A DNA stretch of 64,000 nucleotides from Gari tellinella. Taxonomy: Eukaryota; Mollusca; Bivalvia; Cardiida; Psammobiidae. Under the pieces are notes generated by a model that ran no database searches, was not told where the DNA came from, and saw only the letters and a list, made by a program, of their open reading frames with translations. Each line of letters starts with the position of its first letter. The first letter of the stretch is position 1. The DNA lies in NCBI GenBank assembly GCA_922989275.2, contig OV277869.1, positions 44,934,189 to 44,998,188 of the forward strand, in the 5' to 3' direction. Position numbers and translations under genes: made by a program. Shown here piece by piece: positions 34,262 to 45,361 of this stretch.

Positions 34262-35590
34262 TGATGTGATACATGACAGTTATAGGTCGTTTGCAGTTCA
34301 AAAAAACACGATAAATCTTAGATAATTTTAAAACTAATGGACGTATTTAAATTAAATTTTTCATACACTTATGATGTGCCTATACCAACTCTGACAAGGA
34401 AATTCAGAATTTTTGATAGTCTGACAAAAAACTTTTCTTCTTTGTTTAATATAAATTTTGTGTCGCTGAAAATGGTCAATTACGTGGGGTGTTATTGGCT
34501 ATTGCCTTGATCACGTTTGTTTATATTGTAGAATATCCCCAGGTAAAATCCCGTGCAAGTTGCTTCTGTCTGAAAGGTGAATCCCGTGCTGATATTGGTT
34601 GTTTAGTTGTACAAAACTAGTTGTGAGGCCCCATAATCCAATTACATTTTACTGTGCCTAAATCCACGAACTCTTCACCAGGATGGCAGGAATAAAGAGA
34701 ATTGCAATTACTTTTCAAACTGAAGATCTAACATTTCTACATAATAACAGCTAGAGCTCCAGATAAGAGAGAGAATAATGAACAAGTTCAACATTTTCTC
34801 ACCCATTTCAGCACCAAATCCTATGGTGTGACTACTCATTAGAATCGTCTCAAAGAGAGACAGTTCTAATGAGTAGTCACACCATAGGGCTTAATTCAGA
34901 AATAAAGATTTTAGTTTTGGAAATACTCCCCTTATCTGGAGCTTAATATGTATCAATGTTTGAGTTGCATTGCAGTACGTTTACCTTACGTTTCATATAA
35001 AATAATAAAAGTTTTCGAACTGCTCTGGAAACATTCTGTTGAAAAATGTGATAATAGTAAGTTGATGTAGATCGTCTGGTATGAACATGTCTCTTCTGCT
35101 ATTTATCACATTTAGTTATTTTGCGTTTTGTTAATAAAACTTTCGTACGAGTGGAACATGGTTCGGATCCTTTTCAGATACGAAATGGCTACGGTGTCGG
35201 ATTAGGATCTAACCTGTTCGCAAATAACAGTATGGCCGGTTAATACGTTTAAAGTACCCCAGTCAGGGCCTCGTTGGTTAGTTGTAAACTGCTATGGTAT
35301 GCGATGGCTCAACGGTGAGGCGTTACCGTGAAAGATAGGCTGTTGAATAACTTGAAATCACCCTTCGGAAAAGTGTCCCTTAGAAGTGTAAACTTTATAT
35401 AGAAGTTATGAATAAAACTTTTTTATAACGAAGAGAAAAAAAATGTTCTTTTTTGTTAGAGTTGGTATAGGTATATCATAAATCTACGTAAAATTCCATT
35501 TGTCTCCGTTGTCTTGTTATGGAGATATTTGGAAATTATCGTGTTTTTTTTAACTGCAAACGACCTATACATGTTTTATGACAATGTGAT
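34262..35590. mobile_element. Element or fold-back with long inverted arms (about 190 bp)
   Basis: The left arm begins 'ttataggtcgtttgcagtt' and continues with 'aaaaaaacacgataa'. The right arm, read in reverse, gives 'gtataggtcgtttgcagtt' and 'aaaaaaaacacgataa', then 'cctataccaactct' on both. The arms resemble each other over most of 190 bp, though diverged. The roughly 950-bp centre has no ORF and holds a family D MITE. The target duplication is unclear. Confidence 0.6.
34754..34943. mobile_element. Family D palindromic MITE
   Basis: The ends are AGCTCCAGATAAGAG and 'cttatctggagct'. The hairpin arms 'gtgtgactactcattagaat' and 'ttctaatgagtagtcacacc' are nearly perfect. It lies inside the long-TIR element. 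Confidence 0.75.
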
Positions 35591-35694
35591 CTATATAGAC
35601 TTGTCTACAAATTACAATGACGAACACACATTTTGCTTTGTCGCTCTCCAGTGGCGAATAATTTGAACTTAACAACATAAGCGTAATATTGCAC

Positions 35695-35755
35695 TGTCCT
35701 GCGTTGTCTTGTCGTGTGTCGCGTTGTCCTGCGTTGCGTTGTCCTGCGTCGTATC
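35695..35755. repeat. Short TGTCCTGCGT-type microsatellite
   Basis: Variants of TGTCCTGCGT and TGTCGTGTG repeat over about 60 bp. Overlapping ORFs of 70-83 residues begin in it and show no domain. From 35,756 to 36,294 nothing further was recognised. Confidence 0.55.
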
Positions 35756-36292
35756 AATTGTCAATTTGCCTCGTCATCACGACATAGTGATAAGACATTT
35801 AAACACACATATTTTGATATTGCATTGTTTTGCGAAGTATCACATGTCGCATCAAAATATCATGTGTTGTATCGTGTATCAACCTCAAACCATGACAATG
35901 ATGACATATATGATAAATTGATTTATAATCAATGTGTCATTAACGGTTTTCAGGGTAACAGATGAGTTTTTTCATACAATTGGGTATTTATTATAACTCC
36001 TTGGTATTTTACAGAATCGGGTCAAGGGTGTTTGCAATTTGTATTGAGTAAATGACAATTTTCGTAATTGGGCGTTACTGGTATTCATATTCTGATTAGG
36101 TATTCAAAAATGTCTTTGCTTTATGCTACATTTCTTTCGGTGATAAAACAATTGATTTTTCCACAATTTTAATTGGGTAAATACCCAAATACACGCCTTA
36201 TCTGTAACCCTGGGAATTTCTTCTTAGTATAAGAGTTTCAGCCCAGAAATGTTTCTTAATTAAAAATATAGATTAATTGTTACTGAACTTAC

Positions 36293-37834
36293 TCATTATA
36301 CGCCCGTCTTCAGACGGGACGTATTATGTCGTGGCGCTGTCCGTCCGTCTGTCCGTCCGCACAACCGAAATGGGTTAGAGGGCCTTTTCTGGCCAGATAA
36401 CGGTAAACATAACAAAAGAAGACAATAGAGTTCATTCCGTAACAATAGAATAAGGGGCCATGGCCCGTTATTCAAACAAAAGAAAATAACAAAAGAAAAG
36501 GCCCTCTAACCCATTTCGGTGGCATGTCCGTCTGTCCGTCCGTTAACTTTTTCATGTCCGCTCTCTAACTCAAACAAATTTAGTCCAATCCTTTTGAAAC
36601 TTGGTCAGAACGTGTATGACCATAATATCTCGGTCAAGTCCGATAACCAGCAAGATTGACCCAGACATTCAAGAGTTATGCCCCTTTTTGTAAAAAACGG
36701 GCATATTAGTTTGTCCGCTCTCTAACTCAAACAAATATGTTTTAATCCTTTTCAAACTTTGTCAGCATGTGTATGACCATAATATCTCAGTCAAGTTCGA
36801 TAACCAGCAGGATTGCCCCAGACATTCAAGAGTTATGCCCCTTTTTTCATCAAAAACGGGCATATTTTTAGTGTGTCCGCTCTCTAACTCAAACAAATTT
36901 ATTTTAATCCTTTTGAAACTTGGTCAGCATGTGTATGATCATAATATCTCGGTCAAGTTCGATAACCAGCAGGATTGCCCCAGACATTCAAGAGTTATGC
37001 CCCTTTTTTCTTAAAAAACGGGCATATTTTAGTTTGTCTGCTCTCTAACTCAAACACATTTATTTTAATTCTTTTGAAACTTGGTCAGCATGTGTATGAC
37101 CATAATATCTCTGTCAAGTTTGATAACCAGCAGGATTGCACCAGGCATTCAAGAGTTATGCCCCTTTTTTGTAAAAAAAGGGCATATTTTAGTTTGTCCG
37201 CTCTCTAACTCAAACAAATTTATTTCAGGCCTTTTGAAACTTGGTCAGCATGTGTATGACCATAATGTCTCGGTCATGTTTTATAACCAGCAAGATTGCC
37301 ACAGACAGTCAAGAGTTATGCCCCCTTTTTTTATCTAAAACTGGCATTTTTTAGTTTGTCCACTCTCTAACTCAAACAAATTTATTCCAATCCTTTTGAA
37401 ACTTGGTCAGCATGTGTATTACCATAATGTCTCAGTTATGTTCTATAATCAGCAGGATTGCCCCAGACTTCCAAGAGTTATGCCCCTTATTTTGTCAAAA
37501 ATGGGCATTTTTTAGTTTGTCCGCTCTCTAACTCAAATAAATTAATTCCAATCCTTTTGAAACTTTGTCAGCATGTGTATGACCATAATGTCTCGGTCAA
37601 GTTCCATAACCAGCAAGATTGCCCCTGACATTCAAGAGTTATGCCCCTTTTATCATCAAAAAATGGGCATTTTTTAGTTTGTAGCTCTCTTTCTCAAACA
37701 AATTTATTCCCATCCTTTTGAAACTTGGTCAGCATATGACCCCTAACTTTCAGGGTTCTTCCCCTTTTGTTTTTACCATGATAGGGTTTTGGTATGACTA
37801 CATTCTAAGATCGATTTGACGGGCGTATAATGTG
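36293..37834. mobile_element. Family G element with eight internal 160-bp tandem repeats
   Basis: The termini are CATTATACGCCCGTC on the left and its exact inverse GACGGGCGTATAATG on the right. The inside holds about eight copies of a 157-162-bp unit starting 'gtccgctctctaactcaaac', at 36,556, 36,713, 36,875, 37,036, 37,196, 37,358, 37,519 and 37,681. Each contains 'ttttgaaacttggtcagcat', 'gtgtatgaccataat' and 'aagagttatgcccctttt'. The small ORFs recur once per unit and are not genes. Confidence 0.8.
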
Positions 37835-37854
37835 CCCGGCTTGCGGTGCTCTTG

Positions 37855-38265
37855 TTGTAAATTATGTGCCAGCGTAGGCATTGGGATAACAATTAACATC
37901 ACCATCATTCTCTTGATCACTAGTGGTAAAGTGGAGAGATTTGATCGAGAAATGCAGCAGCAGCCGTATATTGCAGCAGTGCAAGCTGACTTCAGCAGTG
38001 CCACAGAAGGGTACTGGACTGTTCTACTAAACTTTTCAATTTTGTGTCACAGTTGTTTCTCTTTACACATTTCCTGTTTTTTTCAAATGATTCATTTTGG
38101 TATGTTTGTTTGTTATGTAAGACAATTCCAAAGAGATGTCACATTACAGGCAATACATCTCAATAATACTTACTATATTTCTGTGGTACAATGGTACAAG
38201 TGTGAGATCTTGGGTTTTGACATTCAACCTCAACAGCCTACAAAATCTGAAGAGACTTTCTAGTT
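37855..38265 (+). other. ORF with weak coding character, unassigned
   Basis: A 143-codon frame (37,832-38,263) starts inside the terminal repeat of the preceding element. Its middle, about residues 17-60, has a hydrophobic run followed by KVERFDREMQQQ and PYIAAVQADFSSATEG, which reads more like protein than chance. No family was recognised. It could be a host exon upstream of the TRIM-like gene, but the only GT donor-like site checked does not match the phase of the 39,097 acceptor. Treat as uncertain. Confidence 0.2.
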
Positions 38266-38278
38266 TACTTAAAATCTT

Positions 38279-38727
38279 TTTATGCCCCCAGCATCGACAG
38301 ATGCGGGGCATATAGTAATCGTCCTGTCCATCCGTCCGTCTGTGTGTGTGCGTCCGTAACAAGGTTAAGTAGATTTTACCGTTTCGTCTAGCATCAACAC
38401 CTCTTACCCAATTCCCTATCCACCAATATCACCAAACTTTGATTTTGACCTTGACCTTGACCTAATTTGGACTTAGAAAAGTTTAAATAGGCTATTTCTT
38501 GGTTAACTAGATTTTACCGTTTCGTCTAGCATCAACACAACTGACTACAATGCTTTGATACTTATACAGTTGTTGCCTTGGACCATTACCAACTCACCAA
38601 TAATACCCAACCTCAGTTTGACCCTGACCTTGACCTAATTTGGACTTAGAAAAGATTCAGAATATATTGTCATGGATGCCACTGGGGCCAGTGGGGGCAT
38701 AAGCGTTTATTGAACGCGCAGTCTTGT
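38279..38727 (+). mobile_element. Family E non-autonomous element
   Basis: It begins 'tatgcccccagcatcgacag' and ends 'agtgggggcataagcg', 'ttattgaacgcgcagtcttg'. The interior blocks 'taccgtttcgtctagcatca' and 'gaccttgacctaatttggac' match, in reverse, the copies at 4.7 and 5.6 kb. Confidence 0.7.
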
Positions 38728-39096
38728 ACTTTGATATAAAATGCCCCAATTACCTTGAATCTCCCTTTCACCCAAAAACCTTGGGATGTCTCTACCTATT
38801 CTTGTTGTTTATTAATAGTATCTACAATGAAGATACTGATGATTCATACTCATAGATTGTGTAAAATGCATCTCAAAGCAGGATGAAGATAACGTAGTCT
38901 AGAATGCTACTATAGAGCTTTCTGGGTTACTTTCATCATGTTTTAAGAAGCCAACTGCCGTTAACACATTTAGACGTACATGCACTTTTGGTTTTGGAGA
39001 AAGGTGTAAAAGACTGATAAGAAGTTTTTCTTTACTTTATTGAAATAGCTTTTATACTATAATAGTATGCCTAAATATTTTATCTTTTATTTTCAG

Positions 39097-42000
39097 GAAC
39101 AAACATAGAATCAGCTATGGAGGATGAAAAGATTGAGAGGCTGAGGGACCGGATGCTGCAGTGTCCTATCTGCATGGATGAGTACAAGGACCCTCGGATA
39201 CTGACCTGTCATCACACTGTCTGCCTTAACTGCCTGCTAGACTATGTCCATGCTTCTTCTTCCTCAGGGCGATTATTTAGGTACATGACATTATTATACT
39301 TTCAACTTGTACTAGTTTACTTGGCCATTTAGAAGATGATTCTTCAATAATTCTTAGTATTTGATACAGATGGACGCTTAAAGCAGGATGAAAGTAAAGC
39401 AGATATGAGATATTTCTGCTTTACTTTTATCCTGCTTTAAGCAGCCCCCTATATTGCCTGTTAGAGTACAGAACAAAATTAGTAAATTACTATTGTTCAT
39501 TTATAAAAGATAGGGCAGAAGACATTTCTATGAATGATGAGTAGGGTAGGTAAAGACTAAATGAATGGAAATACATGATAAATAAATCAAGAAAAGGGTT
39601 TAGTTTATTGCTTAATTAGGGGCGATAGTAATGCTTCTTTAGGTACTGTCTATATTACTTAAATTGTTTGCATTAAGCAGCCACCTGTAATCATGTTTCT
39701 TTTAACCCATTCACATATATACCCTTTTTACGCCTTTTATTTATTTTTCCACTGAAGAAAATACTTTCCTTTTATACAGTCATGAATATGTATCATAATG
39801 AATATTTTCTATATTCTAGCAGATGGCAGCTTAAAGAAGGCTGAAAGTAAAGCAGAATGTGCCTAGAGGCGCATTCTGCTTTACTTTCAACCTGCTATAA
39901 GTAACAACCTATCTTCAAAACTAGAAACAGGCTAATGGGTTAAAGACAGTTTAACTTTCTTGCTGGAGGTGTCTCCTTTACTAGATTACAATCAACTTGT
40001 TAGTTGTTTGTGTTCTGGATTTTCGCCAATACAGATTAATTACATCATAGTTTATTTGTTATACCGCTATCATGTGTTAGTATAATCTTCTTAAAAGATT
40101 GTCATCTACAAATATTTTCAAATCATTTAACAGCAGAATTTCTGAAATGTATTTATGGTATATGCACATGGGTCAAACCTTTTAACTCTGATCAAAAGCT
40201 GATTTCTTTTTCATCAGATCTGGAATTTCAATCAATTTGAATATGTTAGTAAAGATGAACTAAGTATATGCACATGGTTAAAGCTTTACCCCAATAAATG
40301 TGCCTTTTGATGCTTAAATCTATGCCCTTTAAAGGTTCTGCTTAACCCTTAGAATGATCCATTTAGACTGTTTCCTGCATCCTGTCGGGTGTATACCTAA
40401 AGCACATTGAAAATGAGGCAGAAATGTCCTTAACCTGTCTCAAACACTAAAAACAAGCTATTGGATATCAGATTAAGGGTAAAGGGACCGTAAAGCTGTT
40501 ATGTGAGAATGAGATGATAATAAGTGTAGATCTTACATGTTTTTTGTACACCTAGGTAGATCTACCTATTTCTTACCTGTAGTTTACTTTAGATTACCTT
40601 GAATAAATAGATATATCTGAACCATTATCCTGCTATGTGTGACTACTGTGTCTTTTGCAAATATTTTGTATAAACCGTTACTTGAGTAAACCCTTCTCAT
40701 GCTAAATTTGAAACATCTGTTTTCTTACAAATGACTTGTTAACATTGGCTAATGAGGGCTTTGTCACCAAAAAATATAAAGTAAGACAAACGGTACATAC
40801 CCTGATCAGAGGACTCCTTTAGGAGCTCTCTGGTCTGGGTCTGTACTGTTTGCCAATGATAGATAAATCCCTTGTTCAGCTCTATAAGAGTTAAACTTTT
40901 GTAAATTATGATGGTGACATTCTTGGTTAACAAAATAATGGTAACCAATCAAACTTAAGACTGGTTCTTCTGGTGACATGCCTAAGACAAATCTGGAAAG
41001 ATTTTTGAATCTCAATATTTCATTACTTTAATTTAACAGAAGTGTTGTTCTGGTTAACAATTAAAAATCAATGAATTATTATGATCAGTAAATTTTTACA
41101 TAATGATAGATGATGTTGATTTCACAAAGATCAATTAATCTTGGTAACACCCTGTTTACACAGAGCCATCGGTGATTTAGATCGTTAATTTTTTTTAGCC
41201 AAACTACGTTAATTTTTTTAGCCAAACTAGGGAGGGGATCGATAAAAACCTATTTACCACCGACATCACCTATTGGCCACCTGTTTTCGACCTATTAATT
41301 GCTAGTGGGTAAAGAGGAGTTTCGTCGGGGAAAAATTGCTGATTGGGAGTTTCTAGATCGGTGAAACTTTTTTACAAATAACAGATTGACAACCTGTCTA
41401 CTACCGATATCACCAATGAGCCACCGATAAGCACCGATGAACTGTTACTAACCACCTATGAAAAATGCTGAGAATTAAAACGCGGGATTTCATCGGTTGT
41501 TAATGGCAGTTCAATCGGTGATCAATTGATTATTGATTGGTTGCCGGGCGCTTTTAATCTGTGGCCAATCCAATTTTATGAGTCACCAATCAGTGGCTGA
41601 TCTAACCCCAATTGAGCTGCTGTTTTTTGACCGATTGATCAATCATTCATCACTGATAACCGTTTACACGGAAAGCCTGAAATATGATCACTTATGACAA
41701 CTGATCAAAACAGCGAGAGCTGTAAAATAATTAGACTGATTGGGTACCGTTTTAAGCCCGACCGTCTGTAAACGGGGTAATAAACCCTGCAATTACTATT
41801 CTGACTGTAAAAGTTTATATAATAATTATATGAATGGCAAACAGCCATTAGCATAGTCCACACAATATTCATGTTAATTTCTTGTAGATGTCCACAGTGT
41901 AGAGCCGATGTGTGTGTGCCAAAGGGTGGAGTGAAAGATTTCCCTCCAAACTTCTATATCAACTGTATACAGGACGAGCTGGGCTCAAAACCTTACTTTG

Positions 42001-43103
42001 GAATATGTGAAGTTTGTGAGAAGGACTGGCTGGTTTCCCAGTACCGATGTATAGACTGTGACTTTGATATCTGCAAGTTCTGTGTGCATGACCATCGCTT
42101 ATTTAAGCATATGACAGGACGACAGCCTAACATTATGAGAATTGAGACAGGCAATATAGGTGATTACTTGACATCAGACAGATTCTGCAGTCAGCATAAA
42201 GATGAGCCGTTACAGATGTTTTGTCTGACTTGTGATACTGTGATCTGTGTGTCTTGTGTTTGTGATTCACACAAGAAGCATGACACTATGACATTGACCA
42301 AGAAGCTCCAGCTAGCCAGGAAGCATCTACAATTTGATCTTGACAAGCTGCAGATTGATACTAAGGAGGTGAAGACTTCACTGACCAGGCTGGGTGATCT
42401 GGAGAAAGGTGGAGAGAAATCAGCAGATGATGCCATACAGCTTATTAAGGACCACACAGCAGCAGTGAACGAAGCAATCCAGAAACAGGCAGATGCAAAC
42501 ATTGCAAAGATTATGGCAACAAGAGATAAGTATGTCAAAGAGATTAGGGACTACGAAACAGAGCTGTCAGGTTATGTTGATCAGATGACAAGAGGGACTA
42601 CGTTTCTAGAGGAGCTACAGGACGAGGACATGTGTTTAGAGCTGTTAACCTGCTTTCAAAAGTTCAAAGGCCTGGTTGAGTCTACGCAAAAGGCTATTGT
42701 CAACAAGAAAATCAAGCAGAATTCTTTCTCTTTTATACCTGGTAAGATTGTAAACAGATTGGGTCATCTGTGGGTTGGCAGAAACATGTTAACTAATGAC
42801 ATATCACAGACATATTTCATGCAGCGAGAGAAGAAGAGGTTTCTACCCAAGTGGTTTCCTACAAGGTTTTCTATACAAGGACTTCTTGTTGTGATGGTGT
42901 CCATCTGCATGCTGATTGGAGCGGTTAAGCTTGGTTTCTGGCTTGATAGTGATGGGACCTGTGCAGAAAATATCATCTGTGCATTGTTCTATGGCTATCT
43001 GTGCCTGGCTGCCATATTTGCCTACAAAAAATCTTGAAAACTCAGCAACCCTTAACTCATTATACCCTGAAACTTCCAATGCACAATTCCGGTTTCCAAT
43101 AAA
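39097..43103 (+). CDS. TRIM-like RING/B-box protein with C-terminal membrane hairpin (two coding exons)
   Basis: The first coding exon is 39,097-39,280, preceded by a 'tttattttcag' acceptor, so an upstream exon exists. The ATG is at 39,117, the donor is TTTAG|GTACAT, the acceptor TTCTTGTAG lies before 41,888, and TGA is at 43,035-43,037. Joining them splits Arg55 and gives 437 residues. A C3HC4 RING uses C16, C19, C31, H33, C36, C39, C56 and C59, with the splice inside it. A degenerate first B-box follows (C95-H124), then a B-box 2 with C155, H158, C167, C170, C175, C178, H183 and H186. A coiled coil covers about 190-305. Two hydrophobic segments at about 384-406 and 416-433 suggest a membrane hairpin, with the protein ending in KKS. 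RING plus this layout implies an E3 ubiquitin ligase; TRIM59 and TRIM13 share the RING/B-box/coil/membrane order, probably at the ER. The frame before the ATG is open to the acceptor, so a longer N-terminus is possible. Confidence 0.88.
39716..39939. mobile_element. Family B MITE in the TRIM-like gene intron
   Basis: TTAA stands on both sides (39,712-39,715 and 39,940-39,943). The ends are CCCATTCACATATATACCC and the inverse of 'gctaatggg'. The core palindrome 'gaaagtaaagcagaatgtgc' faces 'gcattctgctttactttcaa'. A half copy of the same core lies at about 39,370-39,445. Confidence 0.8.
40330..40960. mobile_element. Decayed family B and family A MITEs in the intron
   Basis: A family B relic spans about 40,330-40,490 ('gcttaaccctt' and 'aaacactaaaaacaagctat'). 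A family A relic lies at about 40,690-40,890. Its core 'accctgatcagaggactcct' faces 'aggagctctctggtctgggt', followed by 'tactgtttgcc'. Confidence 0.5.
41150..41785. mobile_element. Non-autonomous DNA element full of CACCGAT motifs, in the intron
   Basis: The ends read ACCCTGTTTACACAGAG on the left and, inverted, ACCCCGTTTACAGACGG on the right. Inside are at least eight CACCGAT/ATCGGTG-type motifs in both orientations, for example 'gccatcggtgattta', 'gccaccgataagcaccgatg' and 'tcaatcggtgatcaat'. No ORF is present. It lies just upstream of the last exon's acceptor. Confidence 0.6.
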
Positions 43104-43283
43104 GACTTTTTAGGGTTGTTTTTGTAAGAAATTGCAAAAATGCCAAACAGTGAAGTCCCAGATCAGAGGGCTCCTGCAGGAGCCCTCTGATCAGGGACTT
43201 TACTGTTTGCATAAAACAAGTATACTCTTCACAGGTACACAGCAGGTAAAGGACGCATATATGCGTCACTAGGGTTCAATGAG
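43056..43283. mobile_element. Family A MITE forming the 3' UTR of the TRIM-like gene
   Basis: TTAA occurs at 43,052-43,055 and 43,284-43,287. The ends are CTCATTATACCCTGAAAC and the inverse of AGTGACTAGGGTTCAATGAG-type sequence ('agggttcaatgag'). The core palindrome is 'gatcagagggctcctgcagg' facing 'aggagccctctgatcaggga'. It starts 18 bp after the stop codon. Confidence 0.85.
43098..43103 (+). promoter_or_regulatory. AATAAA poly(A) signal inside a MITE
   Basis: AATAAA is 61 bp after the TGA of the TRIM-like gene, inside the family A MITE. The next candidate (GAATAAATAAG near 43,503) lies in the adjoining family B MITE, so either choice would be transposon-derived. Confidence 0.6.
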
Positions 43284-43287
43284 TTAA

Positions 43288-43546
43288 TCCATTACCTCAT
43301 GGCCTGTTTTTAGTTTTGAAGATATTTGACCACTTTAAGCAGGTTGAAAGTAAAGCAAAATGTGCCTTAAGGTACATTCTGCTTTACTTTCAGCCTGCTT
43401 TAATCTGTCATCTACTAGGATATAGAATATATAATTTCTAAATTCTCATGGTGAATATTCATAACTCAACTGTATAAATTGGTACTATTTTCTTCAGTGG
43501 ATGAATAAATAAGTGGTGTAAAATGGTGTATTTATGGAGTAATGGA
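43288..43546. mobile_element. Family B MITE abutting the family A MITE
   Basis: It shares the TTAA at 43,284-43,287 with its neighbour and has TTAA at 43,547-43,550. The ends are TCCATTACCTCATGGCC and the inverse of 'tatggagtaatgga'. The core arms 'gcaggttgaaagtaaagc' and 'gctttactttcagcctgc' form the usual palindrome. Confidence 0.8.
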
Positions 43547-43755
43547 TTAACTAAATACCAAAATAGTGTGCTTTTGTAATGTAGTGCTAACTTCTCAAGC
43601 ATGTTTTATCTAATCCTCTCCACCATAGAAGCATCTCAAGGATACTGCTACCTATGCTCTAAGTTAATGCTACAAATTTATATTCATGTACAGTACATGT
43701 TTATTGATTATGTTAAATAGAAGTGGCAGCTGTCAAGCATTTGTAAATGTAAAGT

Positions 43756-44051
43756 CAGGGCTGGACAAATCCACTAGCCCGTCCCATGGGCAAGCTCAAA
43801 TTCTGTTTGGGCAAGTCCAATTCAGACAGCAACTTGCCCTGGGCAATGTCAATTTTCCAATCTGGGCAAGCTCAAATTCTTGGAAAAATTGTAAATTAAC
43901 CAACTTATTGTCTAGTTGCACTTGGTTAACAATCAAACACAGCAATAATCAGTGCCCCTGCCCCCAACCGTGACCAATATTCCGCGATGAAAATATGGGG
44001 CAAGTCCAAAATTTTGAGCAGCTTGCCCTGAAAAATATTCGTCCAGCCCTG
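43756..44051. mobile_element. hAT-like MITE (CAGGGCTGGACAAAT termini)
   Basis: The left end CAGGGCTGGACAAAT is matched by ATTCGTCCAGCCCTG on the right. The inside repeats 'gggcaag' and 'cttgccct' motifs in both orientations. The flanks AAAGT and AAAGA may be a decayed 5-bp duplication. A 95-residue ORF here is repeat-derived. Confidence 0.7.
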
Positions 44052-44089
44052 AAAGAAGAAGGTTTCTAAAGAAGCTGTCTGCTTAACAT

Positions 44090-44265
44090 AGATCTTGCTT
44101 GAATCCTTAAAGTGCTGTACCTGGATAGAGACACATTTTTCTAACTAACTGTAGACCCAGATCAGAAGTATTCTTCAGGAGCACTCTGATCAGGATCTGC
44201 AAGATTGTGTTCTGTTTGCCACACTTATAAAATATTTTGGTGACAACAAATCCCTAAGGAGATGA
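44090..44265. mobile_element. Family A MITE relic
   Basis: 'cccagatcagaagtattctt' and 'aggagcactctgatcaggat' form the decayed core, followed by 'ttctgtttgccacac'. The ends are not readable. Confidence 0.5.
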
Positions 44266-44386
44266 TGTAAACTGGTCAAAAAGCAGAAACCAAATGACTC
44301 CATTTGAAATTTAAGCCTTTTAAGGGTTATGCTGCCATTTGTATTCTACTCAGTTGGATATAGCTAGGTTATAAATTGCAGTTTTT

Positions 44387-45029
44387 ATGCCCCCGACATT
44401 GACAAATGCGGAAGTATATAGTAATCGTCCTGTCCGTCTGTCCATCTGTGTGTGTGCATCCGTACCAAGGTTAAGTAGATTTTACCGTTTCGTCTAGCAT
44501 CAACACCGCTTACCCAAAGGTTTGGACACTTATACAGTTGTTGCCTTGGACCATTCCCTAACCACCAATATCACCAAACTTTGATTTTGACCTTGACATT
44601 GACCTAATTTGGACTTAAAATATTTCAAATAGGCTATTTCTTGGTTAACTAGATTTTACAGTTTCGTCTAGCATCAACACAACTGGCTACAATGCTTTGA
44701 TACTTATACAATTGTTGCCTTAGACCATTTCCTATCCACCAATATCACCAAACTTTGATTTTGACTTTGACCTTGACCTTGACCTAAGTTGAACTTAGAA
44801 TATTATAAATGGGCTCTTTCTCGGTTAACTAGATTTTACCGTTTTGTCAAGCATCAACACTGTTTACTACAATGCTTCGATACTTATACAGTAATTGCCT
44901 TGGACCATTACCAACTCACCAATAATACCCAAGCTCAGTTTGACCCTGACCTTGACCTAATTTGGACTTAGAATATATTGTCAAGGATGCCAACGGGGGC
45001 ATAAGCGTTTATTGAATGCGCAGTCTTGT
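44387..45029 (+). mobile_element. Family E non-autonomous element, longest copy
   Basis: It begins 'tatgcccccgacattgaca' and ends 'aacgggggcataagcgt', 'ttattgaatgcgcagtcttg'. Three internal blocks of about 175-190 bp repeat 'taccgtttcgtctagcatca', 'acttatacagttgttgcctt' and 'gaccttgacctaatttggac'. Confidence 0.7.
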
Positions 45030-45224
45030 TTCAATGAGGGAAAGTGCTAAGTGGCCAGTTATGAACCCAAGTAGCATTGTAACAGTGCGAGTCGACATAT
45101 TGTTTTTTTGATAATCGTTTTTTATAAACTGTTACTTTGTTTTGATATTGTTTTCTATTTAGTTTTATAGAGTTTGTTTCAGGGAATTTTACACTCTTTC
45201 TCTGTAGTAGATCTGACCCCAAGC

Positions 45225-45352
45225 TTATAAAGCTTTTGAGTTGAGTCTGAAGTCGATCTCAAGCATTTGATTTGTCAGATTTGAGCCTATGCTCAAATCT
45301 GACCAAACAAATGCTTGAGAACGAACTCAGACTCAACTCAAATGCTTTATAA
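45225..45352. repeat. 62-bp-arm hairpin with a 4-nt loop
   Basis: The left arm 45,225-45,286 and the right arm 45,291-45,352 are inverse copies with about six mismatches, separated only by CTAT. Examples are 'gagttgagtctga' facing 'tcagactcaactc', and 'gtcagatttgagc' facing 'gctcaaatctgac'. Confidence 0.8.
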
Positions 45353-45361
45353 CTGAGGACA

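Noticed and set aside
36769..37338. Three overlapping ORFs of 77-85 residues
   Set aside because: They recur with the 160-bp repeat unit in each copy and carry no domain.
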